This document shows positions 52,943-61,477 of a stretch of 64,000 nt of DNA, one piece after another. The notes below the pieces were generated by a model that worked only from the letters and a program-made list of their open reading frames with translations, did no database searches and was not told the origin of the DNA. The stretch's first letter is position 1; every line of letters starts with the position of its first letter. This DNA is from Dehalobacter sp. 12DCB1 (GTDB lineage Bacteria; Bacillota; Desulfitobacteriia; Desulfitobacteriales; Syntrophobotulaceae): NCBI RefSeq assembly GCF_004343605.1, contig NZ_POSF01000011.1:62001-126000 (forward strand), read 5' to 3'. The translations under genes were made by a program, and so were the position numbers.

Positions 52943-53785
52943 ATGGGAGAAATCGCTTTATTGATTTTTTCACTTTGTCTGCAGGCCGCAATTGGAACTA
53001 TGTTGTGTATAACATTGGGTAAAGTGTTTTATAAAGATCTAGTATTTAAAAAAGCCGTTTTAGTAACGGCGATCTTAAGTGTCATCGGTGTCCTCGCCTC
53101 CTTGATTCACCTGGGACGCCCCCTGTCATTCTTAAATTCTCTCAATCACCTTGGAGGTTCTTGGTTAAGCAATGAGGCATTCTTAGCGGGGATCTTTATG
53201 GGAATAACCGTATTATATGCCTTAGTCCTTTATGTAAAACCTAATAATCAAACTTATAATACAGTACTACGATACGCTGGAAGCCTAGTTGGTCTGGCCA
53301 CTGTTTTCACTATGGCAAAAGTCTATGCTACGACAGCTGTTCCTGTATGGCAGGGAATCAACACATATGTTGATTTTTATGCTACCACAACTGCTATAGG
53401 AGTTATGATTTTTATTGTAGCAGGTTTCAAAGAAATCAAAAATATTGATAAAAGGCTTTTGGGAATTATTATTCTAGCTTCTGTGATTATTCAAGTGACC
53501 TTTGCAGTTCCCAATGCGATTGGCTTAAGTCTTAATGGAATGGCTGCCCAGGCAAGTGTCAAAATATTAAACGGAATGAGTGTGGCTGTTGGTCTGAAGT
53601 GGCTGCTTATTTTGGGAGGGGCAGGAATCCTGATGTGGTCTGCAGCCCAGGAAACGGACTTCGAAGCGACAAAATCTTCAACAGGATGGATTTATTTTGC
53701 TGGCCTTATGCTGGTTATCGGCGAGCTTATAGGCAGATATGTTTTTTATGCGGCTATGATGGCTACTACTGTTGGATTGACTTAA
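52943..53785 (+). CDS. CISM membrane anchor subunit, DmsC family
   Basis: 280 aa, about eight membrane helices. 'IHLGRPLSFLNSLNHLGGSW' and 'LSNEAFLAG' near residues 55-88 identify the DmsC family, which links menaquinol to the Fe-S subunit. No haem ligand pattern is obvious. Starts 2 bp after the preceding stop with AAGGGGG upstream. Confidence 0.93.
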   Translation: MGEIALLIFSLCLQAAIGTMLCITLGKVFYKDLVFKKAVLVTAILSVIGVLASLIHLGRPLSFLNSLNHLGGSWLSNEAFLAGIFMGITVLYALVLYVKPNNQTYNTVLRYAGSLVGLATVFTMAKVYATTAVPVWQGINTYVDFYATTTAIGVMIFIVAGFKEIKNIDKRLLGIIILASVIIQVTFAVPNAIGLSLNGMAAQASVKILNGMSVAVGLKWLLILGGAGILMWSAAQETDFEATKSSTGWIYFAGLMLVIGELIGRYVFYAAMMATTVGLT

Positions 53786-53810
53786 GCGGGTAAAATAAGG
53801 AGGAGAGCCT

Positions 53811-54488
53811 ATGGAAATAGCATCCGGACAGGATAGTATAGCCATACTTTTGGCAAATAGAACTTATCTTTATCGCTTATTGCAGAACTTTTTTGGAAAC
53901 GAGCCTACTTCGGAAGCAATCGCTATTCTAAACAGCGATCATACCACGACCTCATTTTATTTGCTGTCTATAGAAGATAGTCTCGAACTCATAAAAGATT
54001 TTGCGGAGCAATTTAAAAGCAATAGCGAAGAAACTTTGAACAAATGTCGCTGTGAATATACAAGGCTGTTTATCGGTCCTAATCGTCTGCCTGCTCCTCC
54101 TTGGGAATCTGTGTATGTAATGAAAGAAAGGTTAATCTTTCAAGAAAGTACATTCAAAGTACGGCAATGTTACTTAGAATATAATTTTCTTCCTGTTCAT
54201 TACCGCTTGGAAGCTGATGACCATATTGCTCTTGAACTGGATTTCATGGTAAACCTTAGTCGTCTTGCAGAATCAGCTTTTGAAGTAAAAGATATGGATA
54301 AAGTGCGAAGGATTTTGGGAGACCAACAAACTTTTTTAAATGAACACTTGCTGGTTTGGACTCCCCAATATATTTCAGATTTGCAAGCGGCAACTCTCCA
54401 CCCTCTGTATCAGGGAGTAGCTAATATGTTGAGAGCGTTTTTAAATGCTGACCGGGATGTCGTTAAAGAAATATTGGCCTCTCTTTAA
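53811..54488 (+). CDS. TorD/DmsD-like chaperone for the molybdoenzyme
   Basis: 225 aa, all-helical. 'EYTRLFIGPNRLPAPPWESV' near residues 82-101 is the TorD-family core. It should bind the Tat signal of the catalytic subunit and help insert the molybdenum cofactor. AAGGAGGAGAG upstream, last gene of the operon. Confidence 0.92.
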   Translation: MEIASGQDSIAILLANRTYLYRLLQNFFGNEPTSEAIAILNSDHTTTSFYLLSIEDSLELIKDFAEQFKSNSEETLNKCRCEYTRLFIGPNRLPAPPWESVYVMKERLIFQESTFKVRQCYLEYNFLPVHYRLEADDHIALELDFMVNLSRLAESAFEVKDMDKVRRILGDQQTFLNEHLLVWTPQYISDLQAATLHPLYQGVANMLRAFLNADRDVVKEILASL

Positions 54489-54506
54489 TATTTCTTCCAA
54501 TTCTCT

Positions 54507-54553
54507 AAAGAAAACACGGCTTCAATATGCTAATTGGAAGCCGTGTTTTCTTT
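54507..54553. terminator. Bidirectional terminator between the CISM operon and ccsA
   Basis: Perfect 17-bp arms at 54507-54523 and 54537-54553 (AAAGAAAACACGGCTTC), 13-nt loop, A-rich on the left and T-rich on the right so it works for both converging operons. Confidence 0.92.
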
Positions 54554-54561
54554 TCATTGAC

Positions 54562-55407
54562 TCAAACATAGCTGTGCAAACTTGGAAGAAGAATATTTAC
54601 ACCGGCAAATGTGAAAAGAACGACGATAAAGCCGATAAGAGTTAGGATGATGGTGAACTTGCCTTTCCACTTCCCCCTCATCCTGATATGCAGGTAGGAA
54701 GCATAGATCAGCCAAGTAATTAGTGCCCACGTTTCTTTTGGGTCCCATGACCAATAGGATCCCCAAGCTTGTTCTGCCCAGACAGCTCCTGAAGCAATGA
54801 CCAAAGTGAGAAAAGAGATACCAACGAGAATCATTTTATAGGATATTTCCTCAATTGTATTGGGGTTGTAAGAAGTGTCTGAAGAAATAGGAATTCTCTT
54901 AGACAATTTTAGCCGATCCATCCAAAGATAGATGATCCCTAATGCAAAAGAAACAGCAAACGACCCATAAGCGATAATTGCTGTTAGAACGTGAAAGTAA
55001 AGCCAACTGCTTCTTAAGGCAGGCATGAGGGGCCTGACTGAGTTGTCCATGAAAAACACAAGAAGAACCTGTATGCTGGTTATCATTATTAAAACAATAG
55101 GACCTGCCTGTTTAAAATTATATCGGGATTCCATAAGTAGATATACCACAACGGTTCCCCAATTAAACAGCAGGAAAAACTCGTACATGTTGGACAATGG
55201 TGGGTAGCCTGTCCATATATACCGGATAATTAAGACAACGGAGTTGATAATCAAACCACCGATTGTCATATTCTTTGCGGCCATACCAATTTTTGTTTTC
55301 AGTAACCCATCCATGGATTTGATTGAAATATGTTTAATGTACAAAAGAACGGCGACACCGTAGCATAAGATATTAATTATTAGGAGGGGCCTTTCCAAAT
55401 AATCCAT
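54562..55407 (-). CDS. ccsA: Cytochrome c assembly protein CcsA/ResC
   Basis: 281 aa, about eight helices. The tryptophan-rich haem-handling motif 'WGSYWSWDPKETWALITWL' near residues 213-231 is that of system II (CcsA/ResC). With ResB it exports haem and joins it to CxxCH apocytochromes. Overlaps the resB gene by 35 bp; the ATG has GAGGAAGGA upstream. Confidence 0.93.
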   Translation of the reverse strand: MDYLERPLLIINILCYGVAVLLYIKHISIKSMDGLLKTKIGMAAKNMTIGGLIINSVVLIIRYIWTGYPPLSNMYEFFLLFNWGTVVVYLLMESRYNFKQAGPIVLIMITSIQVLLVFFMDNSVRPLMPALRSSWLYFHVLTAIIAYGSFAVSFALGIIYLWMDRLKLSKRIPISSDTSYNPNTIEEISYKMILVGISFLTLVIASGAVWAEQAWGSYWSWDPKETWALITWLIYASYLHIRMRGKWKGKFTIILTLIGFIVVLFTFAGVNILLPSLHSYV

Positions 55408-56176
55408 TCTTTTTATCCTTCCTCAAAAATTGCTTTTTCCCAATCAATAAGAGAAAAAATCCGGTACATAGAAGAAAAAAACCAGCCATTACGACAGGTA
55501 TCCCAGGATCCTTCTTTATTTTCAAAACGGAATAGAGTTCTGTTCTTTTGTAAGTAAGCGTGATATCAGGGCTAACCTTTATTTTGGTTCCTGGTTGCAT
55601 AAGAAATCGTCCCGAATAGATTCCCGCCTCATGTTTACTTAGCATGTACCCCGAATCCGTTTTGGATATTTCTACCGAGATGTTTTTAGATAATTGCACA
55701 GGAGTATCATCGGGAAGATTAAGTGTCTCATACTTGCCGGTGTTTTCAAGATCCATTTCATGCATATATCCATAACCGCTCTGGTATATTTTTATCCCAT
55801 CAGATTTAATTGGGTGGTTAACTGCCGTTTTACCAACAACTTCAGCAAGGCCATTTCTTTTCATAACGATTTCAGACTGCCAGTTGGCAATCTGCCCATT
55901 GTCGTCATAGATTATCTCAAAGCTTTTTAGGTGAACGGAACAGATGTCTGCAAAAGGATTAGGTACAGCAGTGTCTTTGTCCGGAAAACAGAATAGGTCC
56001 GTTTCGCCTCCAAAGCTTTTTATAAAGGCTCCTAACAAAATGATAATAACAGCAAAATGGATGAGCCATGGAGCGAAATGGATTAAGTGATTATCAGTTT
56101 GTTTTTCTGATAATAACCGAACAAGCTTTGGAATGCGGACCGCTCCTGTCTTTATGGAAGCGAGGAATTTCAACAT
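55373..56176 (-). CDS. resB: Cytochrome c assembly protein ResB/Ccs1, short form
   Basis: 267 aa, short for the family. Helix at about residues 37-53 ('LIHFAPWLIHFAVIIILLGA'), a large outer domain, and a C-terminal helix near 230-246. 'NHPIKSDGIKIYQSGYGY' is a typical ResB stretch. Works with CcsA, encoded overlapping downstream. Part of the kinase - regulator - resB - ccsA operon, so cytochrome c assembly seems to be controlled by that two-component system. Confidence 0.9.
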   Translation of the reverse strand: MLKFLASIKTGAVRIPKLVRLLSEKQTDNHLIHFAPWLIHFAVIIILLGAFIKSFGGETDLFCFPDKDTAVPNPFADICSVHLKSFEIIYDDNGQIANWQSEIVMKRNGLAEVVGKTAVNHPIKSDGIKIYQSGYGYMHEMDLENTGKYETLNLPDDTPVQLSKNISVEISKTDSGYMLSKHEAGIYSGRFLMQPGTKIKVSPDITLTYKRTELYSVLKIKKDPGIPVVMAGFFLLCTGFFLLLIGKKQFLRKDKKNGLFGKAPPNN

Positions 56177-56202
56177 TTAATCCTCTCCCTTAAGAAATCA
56201 GG

Positions 56203-56913
56203 TCAGTCGATACTACAGAATTTATATCCCACGCCCCAAACCGTTACAATATATTGGGGCCTAGCCGGTTCTTCCTCAATTTTTTCCCGGATTTTTCTTA
56301 TAAATACAGTAATAGAGCCAGTATCCCCAACATAGTCTTCGCCCCATAAAATATTAAAAAGCTGCTCCCGGGTAAAGACCTGTCCGGGATTATGCGCCAT
56401 AAAGCAAAGAAGCTCGAATTCTTTTGATGTTAGCTCAGCTTTTTGTCCCCGTATCTTTACTTCATAATGTTTACAATTGATTTCTAGATCCTTTATTTTG
56501 AAGATATTCGGATGATCCATCGTTTGTTCATAATTGGTAAAATGAGCTGTTCTTCTTAGTAGGGCTTTTATTCGCAGCGACAATTCTACAGGGCTAAAAG
56601 GCTTAGCGATATAATCGTCAGCTCCCATATTAAAACCTACGCTTTTGTCAACGATATCTCCTTTCGCTGAAAGCATGATTATCGGGACAGGACTGTCCAT
56701 TCTGATAATTCTACAAAGTTCAAATCCATCCATTTCAGGCAACATGACATCAAGAATAAGAAGAGAAGGCTTCTCTCTTTTAAATGTCTTTAAAGCGGTT
56801 TCTCCATTGCAAGCATAACAGAACTGATAACCATCTTTGATTAATATTTGTTCTACAACTCTTCTTATGCTTTCTTCATCATCCACGAGCATCACTTTAA
56901 ACTTTTCCGGCAT
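56203..56913 (-). CDS. OmpR/PhoB-family response regulator
   Basis: 236 aa. Receiver domain with acidic pair Asp 11-12, phosphoacceptor Asp 55 in 'LILDVMLPEMDG' and Lys in 'IAKPFSP'; winged helix from ~135 with 'LTSKEFELLCFMAHNPGQVF'. The partner kinase is encoded 20 bp upstream. Targets may be resB-ccsA or the CISM operon across the terminator. Confidence 0.93.
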   Translation of the reverse strand: MPEKFKVMLVDDEESIRRVVEQILIKDGYQFCYACNGETALKTFKREKPSLLILDVMLPEMDGFELCRIIRMDSPVPIIMLSAKGDIVDKSVGFNMGADDYIAKPFSPVELSLRIKALLRRTAHFTNYEQTMDHPNIFKIKDLEINCKHYEVKIRGQKAELTSKEFELLCFMAHNPGQVFTREQLFNILWGEDYVGDTGSITVFIRKIREKIEEEPARPQYIVTVWGVGYKFCSID

Positions 56914-56933
56914 CGAATTCTACATCCCCCTCC

Positions 56934-58592
56934 TTAAATGTCTCTGGCAGGAATACCAACGGTAAAAGTACTTCCTACATTTGGTTTGCTTTGAACTGTA
57001 ATCCATCCGCCATGAAGCTCTGCCAGCTCTTTGGCGAGAGCCAGTCCTAAACCTGTTCCTCCATATTTTCTTGAGGTAGAGCTATCCGATTGCGTAAATT
57101 TTTCAAAAATATATTTGAGATCTTCTTCCTTAATACCTATGCCCGTATCCTTTACGATTATCAGTACTTCTTTTTTGACTATATCATAACTAATCCTAAT
57201 TTGAACCTTACCATCCTTTTCCGTAAATTTTATCGCATTTCCAGCAAGGTTTTCTACGATCCTGCGAATCTTTTCTGGATCAGCTTTAAATAGTGGTATA
57301 TTGGAGTCTATTTTAATAGAGAGATTGATGGCTTTATTTCTGGCGAGGGGGATAATGACTCCTTCCACAGAGGCAATGACATCTGCCATATCCATTGTTT
57401 CCAAGACAATTTCGTTCTTACCCGCTTCAATCTTAGCCAGATCTAAAATATTATTAATCATTCTTAAGAGAATCTCGCTGTTGGCCCGGATTTCTTCCAA
57501 ATGGCGCCTTTCATTAATCCCCTCAAAAGATTTTTCAACGAGAAGCAACTCGGTGAAAGCGATAACAGAAGTAAGCGGTGTTCTTAATTCATGACTCATG
57601 ATTGCAAGAAACTCAGATTTATAATTATTTACCTCTTTCAATCTGAGGTTTGCCTCTTCAAGCTCTTTTTGGTGTTGTTTAAGAATCTCATTTGCTTTTT
57701 CCAGTTCAAATGTTCGATCCTCAACCTTTAATTCCAGGTTATTATAAAGATCCCTAAGTTGAATGATCATTTGTTGAAAATGCAAGGCTAACTGCTTAAT
57801 TTCCCCTTCAGCATGTAACCCAGTAAGGTCGACATCCAGGTTACCACTTCCAACCTCGCTAACCGCTTTCTCCAGTTCACTTAATGAACTTGTTACCAGT
57901 CTTGTCACCAATAAATAGATGGAGATGACGCAGACAACAATGAGGAGAAGAAAGAAAAAAGCATTTCCCTGTAAATTGGTTCTTGTATTTTCTAAAAATA
58001 TATCCATGGGCATAACAAGACTTAGGGCCCCGCCGGAATCACCTACTTTATATCCTTCCTTAGGATGACCGGTTACATCAATTTCTCCTTTGGGCTCACC
58101 ATGGCAGGACAAGCAAGATTCTTCAATTTTCAACGGAGCCATATAACGGAATACTTGTTTGCCATCTATAGTATCGATCGCCCAGTATTCTCTCAACTTA
58201 GGGTCAATTTTAAAATGTTGCAGGACATTCAATTCAAAATCATCCGGCGCATTTTGTACGTTTCGATATAAGATATTAGTGGGTTTAAGATGGTAATTGG
58301 TTAATTCTGAAAAAAATACTCCTATCCCCATGGTAACTGTAGAACAATTCATATGTTTAAATTCAAAGTTACCCTCTGCGTCATAGTTTATATTATCCTG
58401 GTTAAGTGAAATAAACTCCCAGGTAGCGATTTGCTGTTTTGTGATTACCTCAGCCTTTTCCTTCATTTCATTCATGGCCTGACGATGTTGTAATTTGTAG
58501 TCCCAGATGAATTTAATGCCTAGTACGATAACAACAATCAGAATAGTTGCTGCCATGAAGCGAAAGGTCAGATTGTCTTTTCTAAGCTTCAA
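56934..58592 (-). CDS. Membrane histidine kinase with a CxxCH haem-binding sensor domain
   Basis: 552 aa. Helix 1 at 11-30; extracytoplasmic Tll0287/DUF3365-like domain to ~205 with a c-type haem site Cys160-Leu-Ser-Cys163-His164; helix 2 at 211-231; HAMP ~232-284; coiled coil; HisKA with phosphoacceptor His 334 in 'SHELRTP'; ATPase domain with 'ENLAGNAIKF', 'DTGIGI' and 'GTGLGLAL'. The sensor probably reads redox state, O2 or NO through the haem. It is encoded with the machinery (ResB/CcsA) needed to attach its own haem, and no other cytochrome c is seen in the window. Confidence 0.93.
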   Translation of the reverse strand: MKLRKDNLTFRFMAATILIVVIVLGIKFIWDYKLQHRQAMNEMKEKAEVITKQQIATWEFISLNQDNINYDAEGNFEFKHMNCSTVTMGIGVFFSELTNYHLKPTNILYRNVQNAPDDFELNVLQHFKIDPKLREYWAIDTIDGKQVFRYMAPLKIEESCLSCHGEPKGEIDVTGHPKEGYKVGDSGGALSLVMPMDIFLENTRTNLQGNAFFFLLLIVVCVISIYLLVTRLVTSSLSELEKAVSEVGSGNLDVDLTGLHAEGEIKQLALHFQQMIIQLRDLYNNLELKVEDRTFELEKANEILKQHQKELEEANLRLKEVNNYKSEFLAIMSHELRTPLTSVIAFTELLLVEKSFEGINERRHLEEIRANSEILLRMINNILDLAKIEAGKNEIVLETMDMADVIASVEGVIIPLARNKAINLSIKIDSNIPLFKADPEKIRRIVENLAGNAIKFTEKDGKVQIRISYDIVKKEVLIIVKDTGIGIKEEDLKYIFEKFTQSDSSTSRKYGGTGLGLALAKELAELHGGWITVQSKPNVGSTFTVGIPARDI

Positions 58593-58715
58593 ATGGAATT
58601 ACACTCCCAATAATATAATGCTTCAAATAAAATACAATTTCATAATAAAAAATTCACATGAAAATGCTGATTAGGGATTCAATTGAGATTTAGAAGGGAC
58701 CGACCTTAATTTTTC

Positions 58716-59396
58716 TTATGGTTGAACTATTTTCTGTGCGTGATACTGTTTTAATCCCTCAAAATCTACAATATAGTAATATCCGTGTATCTGATTAATA
58801 TAATTTAATTTTTTTAATTTATTAATCATTCTAATACACGTATTTCTATTGATCCCAAGAATATTACTTATAAATTGCTGACTAATTTTAATATCTAATT
58901 TTATTGCATTTTCTTCTTCGATTCCAAACTTTTCGGCCATTGTCAGGAAAAGGTTGCATACTCTACATTCAACATCATAGAAGAGTACTTCACGCAGCTG
59001 TGCCACACTCGAGTAAAACTTTTTGGTCAAAGATTCCATAATAAACAACGATACATTCAAATCGTTTGTTATCATATCTAAAAGTTTTTCTCTAGTAATA
59101 TAAACCAATTGTGTATCCGTAATTGCCTTAAAATAAACAGATGCAGGCCTATCAAAAAGTACATTTGACTCTAAAAAGATACTTCCGGTTTCTAAGATAA
59201 ATTCAATCTTCTCATTACCTCTGGGTGAATAATCTACACATAATACCCTACCCTTTTGGATATAGTAAAACCCATTAATAATTTCTCCAGGGGAAATAAT
59301 CACTTGATTTTTTTTAACATAAATTTTTTCTCCAGCTTCGGCAAAGGTTCTTGATGCGTTTTGTAATTTAAGTATAATAGGAAAATTTTCTCCCAA
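58716..59396 (-). CDS. rdhK: Second-type RdhK, Crp/Fnr regulator
   Basis: 226 aa from the TTG at 59396, 7 bp after GGGGGT, which aligns with the start of the 62913 protein (M-G/K-E...EAGEK). 'GSIFLESNVLFDRPA' in the barrel; HTH 'ISNILGINRNTCIRMINKL'. The recognition helix (Arg-Asn-Thr-Cys-Ile-Arg) differs from those at 35599 and 45424. It stands downstream of, and in line with, the third rdhABC operon. Confidence 0.9.
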   Translation of the reverse strand: MGENFPIILKLQNASRTFAEAGEKIYVKKNQVIISPGEIINGFYYIQKGRVLCVDYSPRGNEKIEFILETGSIFLESNVLFDRPASVYFKAITDTQLVYITREKLLDMITNDLNVSLFIMESLTKKFYSSVAQLREVLFYDVECRVCNLFLTMAEKFGIEEENAIKLDIKISQQFISNILGINRNTCIRMINKLKKLNYINQIHGYYYIVDFEGLKQYHAQKIVQP

Positions 59397-59621
59397 AATC
59401 AAAACCCCCAAAATGATTTAGCGTTATGTCAAAACCATTTAACCAAATCATCCAAGAATCCCCGATTTATCTACTTAACCTAAATAAGAAATTTCCTTTT
59501 TATAATAAGATTATCATATCCTCTTATAAGAAAAAAGATGTCTAGGTTGCAGTTTTAACTATTTTGCTATCAGAGAGACTGAAAGCTGACGACGGTATTG
59601 CCTATCCATAGACTGAAAAAA

Positions 59622-59646
59622 TGACCAAGGCTGAAAGCCAAGGTCA
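59622..59646 (-). terminator. Terminator of the rdhABC-small gene operon (62782-59697)
   Basis: TGACCAAGGCT (59622-59632) and AGCCAAGGTCA (59636-59646) with an internal AA/AA mismatch and an A-run to the left (minus-strand U-run). Homologue of 46188-46213. Confidence 0.75.
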
Positions 59647-59696
59647 ATAGATTTACGACACAGTAATTTTTATCCACTTTAGATTTAAATATTCGA

Positions 59697-59804
59697 TTAA
59701 GAAATAGCGTGATAAGCCTGGCATTCACTTATCACAATCATGATGGCGACAGCCGATATTAATACAATAAATAATAAATCCCCCGTGCTTAATTTGCTTT
59801 TCAT
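59697..59804 (-). CDS. 35-aa single-helix membrane protein coupled to rdhC, copy 3
   Basis: ATG overlaps the rdhC stop (ATGA). 35 residues, MKSKLSTGD at the N-terminus, helix at 10-25, end 'SECQAYHAIS' with Cys where the others have Val or Ile. Third instance of the same small gene in the same place. Confidence 0.8.
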   Translation of the reverse strand: MKSKLSTGDLLFIVLISAVAIMIVISECQAYHAIS

Positions 59805-61102
59805 TGTTTAACCTCGATGTTATTCAGTTCATTTACTGATCTTGCTTCGATTCCTTCGGTTCTTTCGGTTCTTTCGGTTCCTTTGATTCCTTGGGTTCTT
59901 TCAATTCGCTGAACCTTTTTCAATCTCGCTTTTTCTAGGACCCCTTTTTCTAAAATCCCGATAATATATTTCCTGGGGCGCAATATCATCTCATTGAGTA
60001 TCAAGCCCGGACAGAAAAACCTGCACCAGAACCTGCTGATAAAGGAAGAACTAAAAATCACGACCGGCAAAATAAGCCACTGGATACCGAATCCCTGCCG
60101 TCCAAATAAAGTAGCAAATGGTTCGTAACCGGCAAAACTCGGTGTCTTTGTCAGAAATGCCCCTATCAGTGCCAAGTAGATGAGTATATACCTTAGTTTA
60201 GCCGCTTTGGCTTCGATTGCTTTATTGCTGCATTTGAATTTACCGCCGCCCACTTTTGCCGTGATTTCCTGTAAGGCGCCAAACGGGCAAAGCCAGAAAC
60301 AGTAAACATTCTTTCCTAATATCAAGGTGATAATAGGGATTCCAATTAAGAGGATATACCAAACGAGGTTTTCACGGATGGACGGGAAATTCCCCATTAA
60401 TAATGCGGCAATGTTGGCAAGGGAAATCGATGTGTTGTATTGAAAGCCAATGAAGACCAAGCTGCCTATCAGGGCAATCCAGCGCAGTTTTCTTTTTTTG
60501 AAGGCGACACCAATCACCGCCAGGATGACCAAAGCGATGACGGCGATTTCCTTGGTTCCGAACTTAAACGGCTCTACTTCATCCTTCACATCCAGCCCGA
60601 ACTCATCCCTGGCTACGGCATGGCTACCCTGGGAGACTGCTTTGGCAATCCCCCGGGAAGAAAAAGTAGCGCCCGATATACGGTCAATATCCTTGTTAAC
60701 GGACAAGGGGTCCGTGATGTCTTTGCCGATGAATTTCTCCAGGTATTTCTGGTCGATGACCTTATCGATAAAGGACGGCGTATCCTTATGGGCGGCGATA
60801 ACTGTCCCGACAATTTTCCCTTGCAGGTCGATTCCGGTAACCATTTTAATCGGTCCGCCATAAGCAACTGCTTGCTCGATTACGACGTAACCTATTTTTT
60901 CTTCCCTGCCGTTTTGATCTTTCGTTATCCCTTCGTATATAACAGGGGAAGACGCAATCTTTTGAAAAGATTGCGCTTCCGGAAAAACTTGATTCATAAA
61001 AGGTATCACATCATTATCTGTATGAGTCCAACTGAAACCCAACGTTAGGAGGAATATAACTGCTGCTGCAAAAACAATAATCTTACTTAATAATTTTTTC
61101 AT
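59801..61102 (-). CDS. rdhC: NosR/NirI-like membrane flavoprotein RdhC, copy 3, with expanded basic C-terminus
   Basis: 433 aa. N-terminal anchor helix, FMN domain with 'DRISGATFSSRGI' near residue 150, five helices, CX3CP motifs 'CFWLCPFGA' and 'CRFFCPGL'. After the last helix the C-terminus is longer than in the other copies and made of 3-residue repeats (Glu-Arg-Thr, Glu-Gly-Ile) encoded by 9-bp repeats. The last 12 residues 'RSVNELNNIEVK' return to the common sequence, as expected if the small gene's ribosome binding site there is kept. Confidence 0.93.
   Translation of the reverse strand: MKKLLSKIIVFAAAVIFLLTLGFSWTHTDNDVIPFMNQVFPEAQSFQKIASSPVIYEGITKDQNGREEKIGYVVIEQAVAYGGPIKMVTGIDLQGKIVGTVIAAHKDTPSFIDKVIDQKYLEKFIGKDITDPLSVNKDIDRISGATFSSRGIAKAVSQGSHAVARDEFGLDVKDEVEPFKFGTKEIAVIALVILAVIGVAFKKRKLRWIALIGSLVFIGFQYNTSISLANIAALLMGNFPSIRENLVWYILLIGIPIITLILGKNVYCFWLCPFGALQEITAKVGGGKFKCSNKAIEAKAAKLRYILIYLALIGAFLTKTPSFAGYEPFATLFGRQGFGIQWLILPVVIFSSSFISRFWCRFFCPGLILNEMILRPRKYIIGILEKGVLEKARLKKVQRIERTQGIKGTERTERTEGIEARSVNELNNIEVKQ
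59855..59899 (-). repeat. 9-bp tandem repeats in the 3' end of rdhC
   Basis: About five units of TTCGGTTCT and variants (TTCGGTTCC, TTTGATTCC, TTGGGTTCT). In-frame copy-number change alters only the cytoplasmic or membrane-near tail. Same unit length as the rdhA repeats at 11303. Confidence 0.85.
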
Positions 61103-61147
61103 AATTTTTTTTATTTTTGCTCCTGTTAAAGATCTGCCTCACTGCAA

Positions 61148-61453
61148 TTATGCGGCCTCTACTTTATTGGCTTTCTTTTTTGAGGATATTAAAGAATTTA
61201 ACCGCACTGTAAGGATAATTAGTCCAAGAAGAATGGCTCCGAAGATTAACAGTCCCATACCGGCAGCCTGCATCTCGCCTTCACCAATGCTGCTGACGAT
61301 CCAAGCCAGGGTAAAGGCTCCCCACAGTACGGATATGGAAGTCAAAACCCAGCGAGTTACGGACATTTTGCCTGCAGCCTGGAACTTGATATAGACAAAC
61401 CATAGGGATGATACCATGAGTGCACCCAGAATTAACCAGAATATGATCATCAT
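61148..61453 (-). CDS. rdhB: Reductive dehalogenase membrane anchor, second type
   Basis: 101 aa (or 100 if the second ATG is used), three helices, signature 'SSIGEGEMQAAGMGLLIFGA'. GAGGAGAG upstream. 24 bp after rdhA. Confidence 0.92.
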   Translation of the reverse strand: MMIIFWLILGALMVSSLWFVYIKFQAAGKMSVTRWVLTSISVLWGAFTLAWIVSSIGEGEMQAAGMGLLIFGAILLGLIILTVRLNSLISSKKKANKVEAA

Positions 61454-61477
61454 TCTCTCCTCTTTTCTAAAATATTT

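Noticed and set aside
54445-54645. 66-codon plus-strand frame after the TorD-like gene
   Set aside because: It overlaps the TorD-like gene and spans the bidirectional terminator and the ccsA 3' end.
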